Origin: JACJYE01 sp964432875
GTDB lineage: Bacteria; Bacteroidota; Bacteroidia; Chitinophagales; Saprospiraceae
Assembly: GCA_964432875.1 (NCBI GenBank)
Contig: CAYSPJ010000018.1
Span: 1-56,985 of the forward strand
DNA: 56,985 nucleotides
Reading direction: 5' to 3'
Part shown: piece by piece, positions 8,366 to 16,107 of the stretch
Layout of the letters: every line of letters starts with the position of its first letter
How positions within the stretch are numbered: position 1 is the first letter of the stretch
Notes under the pieces: generated by a model
What the model saw: only the letters and a program-made list of their open reading frames with translations
Databases searched by the model: none
Told to the model about the DNA's origin: nothing
Translations under genes and position numbers: made by a program

Positions 8366-8518
8366 CTATTTGGGGATGGCAGCCAGCACCGTAGTCAGTA
8401 CATCGCCGAGCGAGAAATTGTTGGGGCAGCCGTAGCCGCGGTTGCAAGAGGAGAAGGACAGGGCCAGTGCGACGAGCGCAGCCATAGCGCCAATTCTTCT
8501 GAGGTTTTTCTTTGTCAT
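8366..8518 (-). CDS. Small (50-residue) lipoprotein
   Basis: A short frame begins with MTKKNLRRIG, a hydrophobic run, and a lipobox LSFSSC with the lipid-bearing Cys at residue 25. The mature part is only 26 residues and includes YGCPNNFSLGD. The charged start, hydrophobic core and lipobox together argue strongly that this is a real exported lipoprotein. I recall similar tiny lipoproteins with a GCPNNF motif in Bacteroidota, but no function is known to me. It sits 31 bases upstream of mnmD and is probably co-transcribed with it. Confidence 0.65.
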   Translation of the reverse strand: MTKKNLRRIGAMAALVALALSFSSCNRGYGCPNNFSLGDVLTTVLAAIPK

Positions 8519-8731
8519 TGCCGTGCTATTTTGGATATGTTAATAGTTTTTTGCGTAAACGAGTAGGGAACGCCTGTTTAGACACCCTTATTATGAAAAA
8601 CGCCGCAAATTACGCCATTTGATTTCAGATTAATGCTTTTCAGCCGCACAATTTACAAACGCCGGTTTTCCCCTTGGCTCTAACTTTCATAAACAAGCGA
8701 GCAAGGATATTGTTAATTAGCTTGATTTTAC

Positions 8732-8739
8732 TATTTTTG
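8732..8739 (+). promoter_or_regulatory. Bacteroidota promoter for pdhB
   Basis: TATTTTTG matches TAnnTTTG. ATTG at 8709-8712 lies 19 bases upstream as a -33 element. The predicted transcript has a leader of about 65-70 bases before the ATG at 8811. Confidence 0.55.
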
Positions 8740-8810
8740 CGCACTCAAACATTGAATAACCCAATGGGCTCAAGCCTCGGCAGCAAGCCCTGATAAGTAA
8801 GAAAAAAGCA

Positions 8811-9797
8811 ATGGCAAGAAAACTGGCACTGCGCGATGCTTTGCGCGAAGCGATGATAGAAGAAATGCGCCGCGATGAGACCGTCTTCCTGATGGGCGAA
8901 GAGGTGGCCGAGTACGATGGCGCTTACAAGGTAAGCAAAGGCATGCTTGATGAATTTGGCCCCCGGCGGGTCATCGATACGCCGATTGCCGAGCTCGGCT
9001 TTGCCGGCATTGGTGTGGGCGCCGCCATGAACGGCCTGCGCCCCATCGTCGAGTTCATGACTTGGAACTTTGCCGTACTGGCTTTCGACCAGATCGTCAA
9101 TAATGCCGCCAAGACGCTTTCACAATCGGCGGGCCAATTCAGCTGCCCCATTGTATTCCGCGGGCCTTCTGGCAGCGCCGGGCAGTTGGCGCAACAACAC
9201 TCCCAAACTTTTGAAAGCTGGATGGCAAATGTGCCGGGCCTCAAAGTCATTTCCTGTGTAGACCCCGCCGATGCCAAAGGGCTGCTCAAATCAGCTATCC
9301 GCGATAATGACCCGGTTTGTATGATGGAATCGGAGCTGCTCTATGGCTTCGAGGGCGAAGTGCCGGAAGAGGAGTACCTCACGCCAATCGGAGTGGCAGC
9401 CGTACGCCGTCAGGGCACGGATATCACGCTGGTTTCTTACAATAAAATGATGCTCCCCACCTTAGAGGCTGCGGACGAATTGGCCAAAGATGGTATCGCC
9501 GCAGAGGTGATCGACCTGCGCACCATCCGTCCGTTGGACTATAAGACGATCGTGGAATCGGTTAAAAAGACCAACCGCCTGGTCGTCATTGACGAGTCCT
9601 GGCCCCTGGCAGGCATCTCTGCTGAAATCGCTTATGCGGTACAGAAATACGCCTTTGATTATCTGGATGCCCCGGTAGCCCGCGTCAATTCAGCAGACAC
9701 CTCTTTACCCTATGCGCCCACTCTGGTGGATGCTTATTTGCCCAATGCAGCAAAAATCGTGAAAGCGGCTAAGGAGGTCTTGTACGTCAATGCGTAG
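8811..9797 (+). CDS. pdhB: Pyruvate dehydrogenase E1 component, beta subunit
   Basis: This 328-residue protein matches the E1 beta subunit of 2-oxo acid dehydrogenase complexes throughout: the N-terminal LRDALREAMIEEM, VFLMGEEVAEYDGAYKVSKG with the thiamine-diphosphate activating Glu, DTPIAELGFAGIGVGAAMNG, and the C-terminal transketolase domain (VIDLRTIRPLD, VVIDESWP). With the alpha subunit it decarboxylates pyruvate and acetylates the E2 lipoyl group, feeding the citric acid cycle. The pyruvate-type assignment over branched-chain is based on overall sequence feel and is likely rather than proven. pdhA is not adjacent. A promoter lies upstream and a long palindrome downstream. Confidence 0.93.
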   Translation: MARKLALRDALREAMIEEMRRDETVFLMGEEVAEYDGAYKVSKGMLDEFGPRRVIDTPIAELGFAGIGVGAAMNGLRPIVEFMTWNFAVLAFDQIVNNAAKTLSQSAGQFSCPIVFRGPSGSAGQLAQQHSQTFESWMANVPGLKVISCVDPADAKGLLKSAIRDNDPVCMMESELLYGFEGEVPEEEYLTPIGVAAVRRQGTDITLVSYNKMMLPTLEAADELAKDGIAAEVIDLRTIRPLDYKTIVESVKKTNRLVVIDESWPLAGISAEIAYAVQKYAFDYLDAPVARVNSADTSLPYAPTLVDAYLPNAAKIVKAAKEVLYVNA

Positions 9798-9832
9798 GTT
9801 ATCGCTATAGCATAGCTTCGTAGTTAAAATGG

Positions 9833-9866
9833 CGATGCGAGGCGGTCAGCTGACCGCCTCGCATCG
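9833..9866. terminator. Perfect 34-base palindrome between convergent genes
   Basis: The 17 bases at 9833-9849 are exactly complementary to 9850-9866 with no spacer. It lies 35 bases after the pdhB stop and 41 bases before the end of the convergent TIR-SDR gene, so a bidirectional terminator is the simplest reading. There is no T tract directly after it; a protein-binding site is an alternative. Confidence 0.5.
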
Positions 9867-9907
9867 TTCGTTTGGGGGGGCTCTATGGGCAGGCCAGCAG
9901 GCTGGGC

Positions 9908-12541
9908 CTACTGCTCTGCCCTCCCCGAACGGTCGATGAGCATACTGCTGGCTTGCTGCGTACCCTGCATCACCACATCAAGGATGTTGACGTGGGGGGG
10001 CTGGCTGGCGATAAAGAACACCGCCTGGGCCACTTCGGCAGAAGACAAAGGCTTGAAATCCTGATAAATTTGTGCCTTTTGCTCATCGCCATCAAAGCGG
10101 ACGAGGGCGAACTCCGTTTCCTCCACATGAGCCGGGCTGACCATGCTGACGCGCACCTTGTGGGCGTGCAAGTCCATGCGCATCGACTTAGTAAGCATAT
10201 CTACCGCAGCTTTAGTGGCGCAGTACACATTGCCATTGGGGTAGGGCTCCTTGCCCGCTGTCGAGCAGATATTGATGATGTGCCCACTCTTCCTGGCGAC
10301 CATGCCAGGTGAGACGGCTCGCGTGATATAGAGCAAGCCCTTGAGGTTGGTATCGATCATTTCTTCCCAATGCTCCAGGTTCCCTTCGTGGATAGGGGCG
10401 AAGCCCTTAGCTTTGCCGGCATTATTGACCAGGATATCAATATCGCGCCATTGCCCTTCTAGGCTTTGAACTGCTTCCCGGCCGGCCTGTTCGTCGCGCA
10501 CGTCAAACTCAATGGCGAGTACCTCGGCCTGGTATTGCTGTTCAAATTCATCTTTAAGGCTGGCCAAGCGGTCGGCCCGCCGTCCCGTGATGATGACGCG
10601 GTAGCCGTTGCGGGCAAAGATTTCCGCCGTGGCCTTGCCGATGCCGGAGGTAGCACCAGTGACCAGCACGGTTTGATCTACGCTAGGGCGCTGCGCCTTC
10701 ACCTCTTCAATATCCTGGATTTCCTGGCGCAATTGCAGGCTTTCCTCTTCCCTGGCCCGCAGCAATTCTTCCAGGTGGTTGATGTTGTTTTTCAGCGCTT
10801 CGATCGTTTCCAGCCCGATGGCGGTGCGGGCCGATGCCGGTTCTTCGCGCAGGGGTGAAAAAGCCAGGTCATTCTCCGGTGTTTTGAGCTCAGGGTTGAC
10901 CCGGGTGGCTTCATTGTAAGCATTCAGGGCTGCTTTGCGTTCGCCGAGTTGATGGTAAGCCAAGGCCAGATCGTAATGTGCAAAAGGATGTAAGGGGCTG
11001 GCATCTATCGCCTTTTTAAAATACTTGATCGCCTTTTTCGGCTTGCCAAAGGCTTCGGCCAGCAGTAGTCCGTATTGGTAGAAAGCGTCCGCATTGGAAG
11101 GGTCTTGCTTGCCAGCTTTTTTGAAATAAAGAGCGGCTTCCTCTTCCTGGCCAGGAAAATGCCCAGCGATGATCATGCCCAGGCGGTAAGCGGCATTGGG
11201 GAATACCGGGTTGAGCTCCACCAGGCGCAAATAGTGCTGGTGAGCCGCTTGGAACTCATGGAGCAGCTCCTCCAGTTCACCCATGAGGAACAAGGCGTTT
11301 TCATTATCTGGCTCGGCATCCACCACCGATTGCAGTTCGCGCCTGGCCGCAGCGTAATCTTGCCGATGTTGAGCCAGCAGCAGGGCATAATGGTAACGCA
11401 AGTAGGTATCTTCAGGCTTATCTTCCACTGCCTGAGCGATGAGGGCCAGGCCCTCCTGCACCTGTCCGGCACGGATGTGGTTGAGTACATCCTCCAGCCC
11501 AATGGCAGGCGTTTCTTCCTCTTCCTCTTCCTCTTCCTCTTCCTCTTCTACTGGCGGGGCATTATACATCTGTTCGGCATCCTCATATTCATAGTCGGGC
11601 CAGGGCTGGCCAGCGATATCCTCGATAGCAGGCTCAAGCTCCGGCTCCTCGGCTTCCAGCATCTCTTCTTCTTCTTCTTCTTCGATCGCGCTGGGCTCAG
11701 CAGCCTCTGCCGGATTCTCCCATTCGATGGTCGGCGCTTCTTCCGGGCTGATCGGTTGGGGGCTTTCCGTTATTTCTTCCGGGGCCTCTTCCTCTGCAGG
11801 CAGCAGGCCGATGCCGGGGATTTGGGAGAGGTCAATGGGCGGTTCTTCGGCTATTTCTTCACTGCTATGCAGTATGGCCGTGGTTATTTCTTCCGCATCT
11901 GGGCGTTCAGCCAGAGCAGGTGCCTGCTCTTCCTTATACTGAGCTTTAAAGCTGAGCCAGCTGCTATGGTCATTGGTAAACATGAAGAACGACTCAAAAG
12001 CATTCGCTTTGAAGTCGGGGTAAAGGCGGAAATCCATGCTCCGCAAGACGCGCAGGAACTCGCCGGCTTCGCTGGAGATTTCGCGCATGGCCTTGAGGTG
12101 TTCGTTGAAAGCCTGCTCGTCGTAATCTTTCATCTGCCGCTTTTGCCGCCGCAGATCCAGGTATTGGTCTTGCCAGTAGTTGATGTACTGGATGATATCG
12201 CTGACGCGCTCAAAGTCGGTGGTAATGGTAGTCCACTCGTCGCTTTGTTCGTCTTTGGCTACCCCGTCAATGACGATGGGCATTATCTGGTGGCGCTTTT
12301 CCTGCAGCAGCCGCAAGCCGCGGGCCATACATTGGGCCGACTTGAGGAAATTGTCGCTGATCAGCAAAAGGATAGGGTAGGGTTGGGCGAGCAGTTGTTC
12401 GGGCAGGGAGGTGCCTGCCGTAGTGCGCGTGCAGGAGATGAGGTTGAAATGGTAACCGGCGGGGCGCAGTTTTTGCTCGATTTCTCTCGCTGCGCGTTCA
12501 TTGTCTGCACAATAGGCGATCGCTATGTTTTTTGTGCTCAT
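9908..12541 (-). CDS. TIR-TPR-short-chain dehydrogenase fusion protein
   Basis: An 877-residue cytoplasmic fusion. Residues 1-130 form a TIR-like domain (KNIAIAYCADNERAAREIE; PILLLISDNFLKS). At the usual WCxxE catalytic position it reads CMAR, so the NADase glutamate appears lost. A helical segment runs to about 205, followed by a very acidic linker to 345 that includes twelve consecutive Glu (332-343). About five TPR units occupy 350-555, a short coiled coil lies at 575-615, and a complete SDR oxidoreductase spans 622-877, with cofactor motif TGATSGIG, NNAG, and active-site Ser plus YCATK. The ATG at 12541 is preferred over a TTG at 12550. The TlpA-like lipoprotein gene lies 30 bases upstream on the same strand. 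Substrate and role are unknown. A signalling scaffold or stress/defence sensor that uses NAD(P) is possible inference. Confidence 0.85.
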   Translation of the reverse strand: MSTKNIAIAYCADNERAAREIEQKLRPAGYHFNLISCTRTTAGTSLPEQLLAQPYPILLLISDNFLKSAQCMARGLRLLQEKRHQIMPIVIDGVAKDEQSDEWTTITTDFERVSDIIQYINYWQDQYLDLRRQKRQMKDYDEQAFNEHLKAMREISSEAGEFLRVLRSMDFRLYPDFKANAFESFFMFTNDHSSWLSFKAQYKEEQAPALAERPDAEEITTAILHSSEEIAEEPPIDLSQIPGIGLLPAEEEAPEEITESPQPISPEEAPTIEWENPAEAAEPSAIEEEEEEEMLEAEEPELEPAIEDIAGQPWPDYEYEDAEQMYNAPPVEEEEEEEEEEEETPAIGLEDVLNHIRAGQVQEGLALIAQAVEDKPEDTYLRYHYALLLAQHRQDYAAARRELQSVVDAEPDNENALFLMGELEELLHEFQAAHQHYLRLVELNPVFPNAAYRLGMIIAGHFPGQEEEAALYFKKAGKQDPSNADAFYQYGLLLAEAFGKPKKAIKYFKKAIDASPLHPFAHYDLALAYHQLGERKAALNAYNEATRVNPELKTPENDLAFSPLREEPASARTAIGLETIEALKNNINHLEELLRAREEESLQLRQEIQDIEEVKAQRPSVDQTVLVTGATSGIGKATAEIFARNGYRVIITGRRADRLASLKDEFEQQYQAEVLAIEFDVRDEQAGREAVQSLEGQWRDIDILVNNAGKAKGFAPIHEGNLEHWEEMIDTNLKGLLYITRAVSPGMVARKSGHIINICSTAGKEPYPNGNVYCATKAAVDMLTKSMRMDLHAHKVRVSMVSPAHVEETEFALVRFDGDEQKAQIYQDFKPLSSAEVAQAVFFIASQPPHVNILDVVMQGTQQASSMLIDRSGRAEQ
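11515..11549. repeat. Hexanucleotide microsatellite TTCCTC encoding poly-Glu
   Basis: About six tandem copies of TTCCTC (coding strand GAGGAA) encode the run of Glu residues in the acidic linker of the TIR-SDR protein. A second GA-rich tract lies at about 11663-11685. Hexamer slippage would change length without shifting frame. Confidence 0.8.
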
Positions 12542-12571
12542 AATTTCCAAGTTGATTTTTGGTCCTTTTAA

Positions 12572-13909
12572 TTATTCTGCAAGAAGTTGGTTGACATAAG
12601 CTGCAAATTTCTTTTTAAACTGCGGATACTCACTGGTAGCCGGGCCGGAGAAGCCAGTATGGATGCGGCGCACCTGCCCATCTTTGCCGATGAAGATCAA
12701 AGTGGGGTAGGCCAGCACGGAATTCAGCATGGGCAGTGCTTGGGCGGCTTCATCCTTATCGGCATATCCAGCATGGAGGATTTCGTAAGGGATATCCATC
12801 TTTTCTGTAAACGTTTGAATCACTTGCTTGGCCTTAGCCGCTTCCCTTTGCCGTTCAAAAGCCAGGCCGATCACTTCCAGGTTTTCGTTGGGGTTTTGCT
12901 CCAGGTACTCCACCAGGAATTTTGCCTCGTCATTACAATTGGGGCACCAAGTACCCATGATTTGCAAAATAAGCACTTTCCCCTGATATTTCGGGTCTTT
13001 AGAGCTGATAACTTGCCCGGCCGGGTTTTCAAAAGCAAAATCGATGCGGCTGTATCCTTCCTTCAGATAAGTCAGCTGGTGGGCGTCGCCGAGTTTGAAC
13101 TCGGAATTGCGCCGGGCTTGCCAAAGGGTCTGGAAGTGTGTTCCGGAGCGGAAAGAGCCCAGTAGGCTGCCGTCAGCTTGTATCTTGCCTTCAAAGAGAA
13201 AGGCATGGGCGCCGTCGAAGGCAGAGAGGTAGAGCTTATTGTCCTGGATAGTGCCTTCCAGAAAGCGGTAATCGCCGGTTTCCGTCAGGAAAGTGCCCGT
13301 CAGGTAGTTGCCGTCTTGTTGAAGCTCGGCGATGGCCGGGTAGGTCTCCTCGCCTTCAATGCCAAAGGTGGCTTCCCAGCGGCCGCTAACATCCGTCAGT
13401 GGGGGTTTACGCAAAGTGGTAAAGCGATGGTTGTGGCCGTAGTGCGCCACGAAAGGGATGCTGTAATTTTCCCGGTTGGTGACCACCCACTCCCCTTCCA
13501 TGACGTTTTCCTCAAAAACCGCCCGGATGTAAGATTCGTAAACGGGAAAAGAAATGACGACCGTATCTTTGGCGGTAGAGCGGTCGGGGCCAAAAAAGAT
13601 ATCCTCTACCCGGATGCGCTCGTCGCCATTGATGATTTCAATATAGAATTCCCGCTCGTTGCGGTAGATGACCTCAAAATTGAACGGCAGCTCACCCTCG
13701 GTGACTTCCTCAAACTGGAGATTCATCTTCTCCGGTAGGGGACGGCCCTCAGGATTGTCGTTTACTGCTGCAGGTCGTAGCTTGAGCACGGCCCGCCAAG
13801 GGCCGGGCGGCAGGCCTTCAAAAGTGTTGTCGATCACCAGGCAACCAGAGGAGGTCAGCGCAAAGGCCAGGAGGGAAAGCAAGAAGAGCCGGTGCAATTG
13901 TCGTTTCAT
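12572..13909 (-). CDS. TlpA-like thioredoxin lipoprotein
   Basis: A 445-residue protein with a lipoprotein signal (MKRQLHRLFLLSLLAFAL, lipobox TSSGC). A long beta-rich N-terminal region of unknown fold (to about residue 280, with pairs such as GRWEATF, GNYLTGTF, LLGSFRSG) precedes a C-terminal TlpA/ResA-type thioredoxin domain with Cys322-Pro-Asn-Cys325 in GTWCPNC and cis-Pro in AYPTLIFIGKDG. It likely acts as a periplasm-facing thiol-disulfide reductase. The start at 13909 is set by the signal peptide; anything further upstream overlaps the next gene out of frame. It is followed by the TIR-SDR gene after 30 bases, and a promoter-like TATCTTTT lies on the minus strand at 13937-13944. Confidence 0.88.
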   Translation of the reverse strand: MKRQLHRLFLLSLLAFALTSSGCLVIDNTFEGLPPGPWRAVLKLRPAAVNDNPEGRPLPEKMNLQFEEVTEGELPFNFEVIYRNEREFYIEIINGDERIRVEDIFFGPDRSTAKDTVVISFPVYESYIRAVFEENVMEGEWVVTNRENYSIPFVAHYGHNHRFTTLRKPPLTDVSGRWEATFGIEGEETYPAIAELQQDGNYLTGTFLTETGDYRFLEGTIQDNKLYLSAFDGAHAFLFEGKIQADGSLLGSFRSGTHFQTLWQARRNSEFKLGDAHQLTYLKEGYSRIDFAFENPAGQVISSKDPKYQGKVLILQIMGTWCPNCNDEAKFLVEYLEQNPNENLEVIGLAFERQREAAKAKQVIQTFTEKMDIPYEILHAGYADKDEAAQALPMLNSVLAYPTLIFIGKDGQVRRIHTGFSGPATSEYPQFKKKFAAYVNQLLAE

Positions 13910-13979
13910 ATAAGTGTTATACTGAAAAAAGCAAAAAAAGATACACTGCAAGAACTCCAATTTCAGCGTATTGTTTTTT

Positions 13980-14519
13980 TTACTGTTTGCCCTTTTCTCC
14001 AACGAAGTAATTCTCCTTATATTTGAACAACACATTAAAAGTAGTGAGGGTGCCATAGATGCGCGTGATGTATTGTTGGAGGTTGAGTTTTTCCTCCTCG
14101 TCCAGCTTGTTGTTGCTGTTGATGCGTTGCTCCAGCACGCGCAGGCGGTCGCGCAGCATGACGATTTTGTGGAAAAAGGCTTCAATCGGGACTTCCTTAG
14201 GTTTCAGGCTTTCGTCTTCCGGCTTGAGGATCATCATGCCGCCTTGCCAGCGTTCGCCCAGAGGCACCTCTTCCGTAATGTCGGAAAAAGCGCGCAAGAT
14301 TTTAATCAGTGATTTCTCCGCTTCATTGAAAGAAATGGCTTCCTCTGGCACCACGGCTTCGATGATTTCCCACTTGTCATATTCCTTGCCGACCATCTTG
14401 ATGCCGTAAAGCATGAAGCAGACTTCGTAGGCGGCTTTGTGCAGGCGGATGACCGCCCCGTCTCCATAAGCCGGGTGCCTCACCCGGGAACCGATGCCAA
14501 GGATGTTTTTTTCGCTCAT
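13980..14519 (-). CDS. Conserved hypothetical with CarD-like N-terminal domain
   Basis: The first 55 residues (ILGIGSRVRHPAYGDGAVIRL, then a run with YEVCFMLYGIKMV) resemble the small beta-barrel (CarD/Tudor-like) module found in CarD and in UvrD C-termini, which often binds RNA polymerase or nucleic acid. The remainder is mostly helical, with a probable coiled coil at about 120-165 (LRDRLRVLEQRINSNNKLDEEEKL). There is no signal peptide, so it should be cytoplasmic. It precedes the TlpA-like gene by 70 bases on the same strand. I cannot name a function; transcription-associated activity is only suggested by the N-terminal fold. Confidence 0.65.
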   Translation of the reverse strand: MSEKNILGIGSRVRHPAYGDGAVIRLHKAAYEVCFMLYGIKMVGKEYDKWEIIEAVVPEEAISFNEAEKSLIKILRAFSDITEEVPLGERWQGGMMILKPEDESLKPKEVPIEAFFHKIVMLRDRLRVLEQRINSNNKLDEEEKLNLQQYITRIYGTLTTFNVLFKYKENYFVGEKGKQ

Positions 14520-14586
14520 GGAAAGATTGTTTTTATGGTTTTATAATGATTGATAGCTTGCGCTTAGTTATACATTATAGCTTGAT

Positions 14587-16011
14587 TTACAACAGTTTGA
14601 CCTCCTCCGGCACATGCAATTCGCCTTCCGATTGAGCGATCAGGCAGGAGACGGTGGCATCTCCGGTCACGTTGACGACGGTGCGGCACATATCCAGGAT
14701 GCGGTCAACCGGGAAGATAATGGCAATCCAGGCGGGGTTGAGCCCTACCGATTGCAGCACGACGATCATCATGATTAGCCCGGCGCTGGGCACGGCTGCT
14801 GAGCCGATAGAGGCCAGGGTAGCGGTAAAGACGATGGTCAGCTGTTGCCCGAGGGTGAGCTCTACCAGGTGCATCTGGGCCAGGAAGACCACTGCAACGG
14901 CCTGGTAGAGGCTGGTGCCATCCATGTTGACCGTAGCGCCGATGGGCAGCACGAAATTGGTCACGGCGGGCGAGACCCCCAGATTGTCTTTCACGCATTC
15001 CATGGTGACGGGCAGGGTCGCCGCGCTGGAGCTGGTGGAAAAAGCCAGGAACTGTGCCGGGCTGAAGCGGCGGAAGAAGCTTTTATAGGTTATGCCGCGC
15101 ACCAGGAAAGCGATCAGGGTAGGGTAAAAAAGAAAGATCATCGCTGCCAGGCCTATGAATACCACTACGGAATAGCTGAGCAAGCCCTTGAATATCTCGA
15201 TGACCTCAGCTGGCGTATCGGCCATCTTGGAGATGACGCCCGCCATGAGGGCAAAAACGAAGAACGGGGCTGCCTGCATCACCACTTCCACCATCTTGAG
15301 GAAAACCTCGTTGATACCATTGATGGTATCGATCACTGGTTGGACTTTTTCATTGGGCAGCAATAAAACCATAACGCCGAAAAAGATGCCGAAGAAGATG
15401 ACTTGCAGCATCCGCCCACTATCGGTAAGCGCCGCAAAGATGTTGTCTGGCACGAAATCCACAAAAAATTGCATCGGGCCAGCTTGTTTGAAGGCCTCTG
15501 CTGCTTTCATGCGTTCTTCCACCCCCTGATTGGCCTCTTCGGTGCGCAAGGCTTCCCTGGCGGCAGCTACCAGTTCCGCATATTCCGGCTTGTCCAGGTA
15601 GTTTTTGTGGTCCAGGATTTCGCCGCCGGGCGTAGCCTGGGCCCAGAGTTCGTACTTCAGGCGGTTTTTGACGCGCTGCCCTTCGTCGATATAGCTGCCA
15701 GGGTTGAGCATATTGACCAGGGCCAAGCCGATGGTCACAGCCGTCACGGTAGTGAGCAGATAAGCCAGCAGCGTCTTGGCGCCCATACGCCCCAGGCGGG
15801 CAGGGTCGGGCAGGGCAGAAACCCCGCTAATGATCGAAAAGAGCACCAGCGGTACGGCGATGAATTTCAGCAGGCGGATAAAGATGACGCCAAAGGGGTC
15901 TATCCAGTCCTGTGTGAATTCATTCCACCCCCAATAGCTGGAAGCCAGGGAGTAGACAATACCAATCACCAGGCCGATGATGATTTTCCAGTGTAGCGGT
16001 AGTTTCTTCAT
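14587..16011 (-). CDS. Dicarboxylate/amino acid:cation symporter (DAACS family)
   Basis: A 474-residue polytopic inner-membrane transporter of the glutamate/aspartate/dicarboxylate symporter family (GltP/DctA/GltPh fold). The serine-rich hairpin motif FSTSSSAATLPVT and the NMDGT motif of the seventh helix are intact; both line the substrate and sodium sites. The second hairpin (ASIGSAAVPSAG) is also present. A hydrophilic insertion of roughly 70 residues (about 110-190, NRLKYELWAQATPGG onward) extends the region after the third helix beyond the usual bacterial length. The ATG at 16011 is favoured because it begins MKKLPLHWKIIIG; a longer frame would overlap the divergent hemE promoter. Confidence 0.9.
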   Translation of the reverse strand: MKKLPLHWKIIIGLVIGIVYSLASSYWGWNEFTQDWIDPFGVIFIRLLKFIAVPLVLFSIISGVSALPDPARLGRMGAKTLLAYLLTTVTAVTIGLALVNMLNPGSYIDEGQRVKNRLKYELWAQATPGGEILDHKNYLDKPEYAELVAAAREALRTEEANQGVEERMKAAEAFKQAGPMQFFVDFVPDNIFAALTDSGRMLQVIFFGIFFGVMVLLLPNEKVQPVIDTINGINEVFLKMVEVVMQAAPFFVFALMAGVISKMADTPAEVIEIFKGLLSYSVVVFIGLAAMIFLFYPTLIAFLVRGITYKSFFRRFSPAQFLAFSTSSSAATLPVTMECVKDNLGVSPAVTNFVLPIGATVNMDGTSLYQAVAVVFLAQMHLVELTLGQQLTIVFTATLASIGSAAVPSAGLIMMIVVLQSVGLNPAWIAIIFPVDRILDMCRTVVNVTGDATVSCLIAQSEGELHVPEEVKLL

Positions 16012-16095
16012 GAATGGTTTGATTAAGCAGGGCCCAAAATAGATAAATTCTCTAAAGTTAAGTAACCGTCGAAAAATAAGTTCGCTGATTTTAGC

Positions 16096-16103
16096 TAAGT
16101 TTG
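16096..16103 (+). promoter_or_regulatory. Bacteroidota -7 box immediately before hemE
   Basis: TAAGTTTG matches TAnnTTTG and ends only 4 bases before the hemE ATG (16108). Transcription would begin at or next to the start codon, implying a leaderless or nearly leaderless mRNA. No good -33 element is seen. Confidence 0.5.
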
Positions 16104-16107
16104 CGGC

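Noticed and set aside
8318..8566. An 82-residue + strand frame near the mnmD start
   Set aside because: It runs opposite the small lipoprotein gene, which has a convincing lipobox, and shows no features of its own.
11075..12571. A 498-residue open frame on the + strand opposite the TIR-SDR gene
   Set aside because: It lies opposite a gene with clear TIR, TPR and SDR domains. Its sequence is hydrophobic low-complexity (runs of Phe-Leu opposite poly-Glu) and matches no family.
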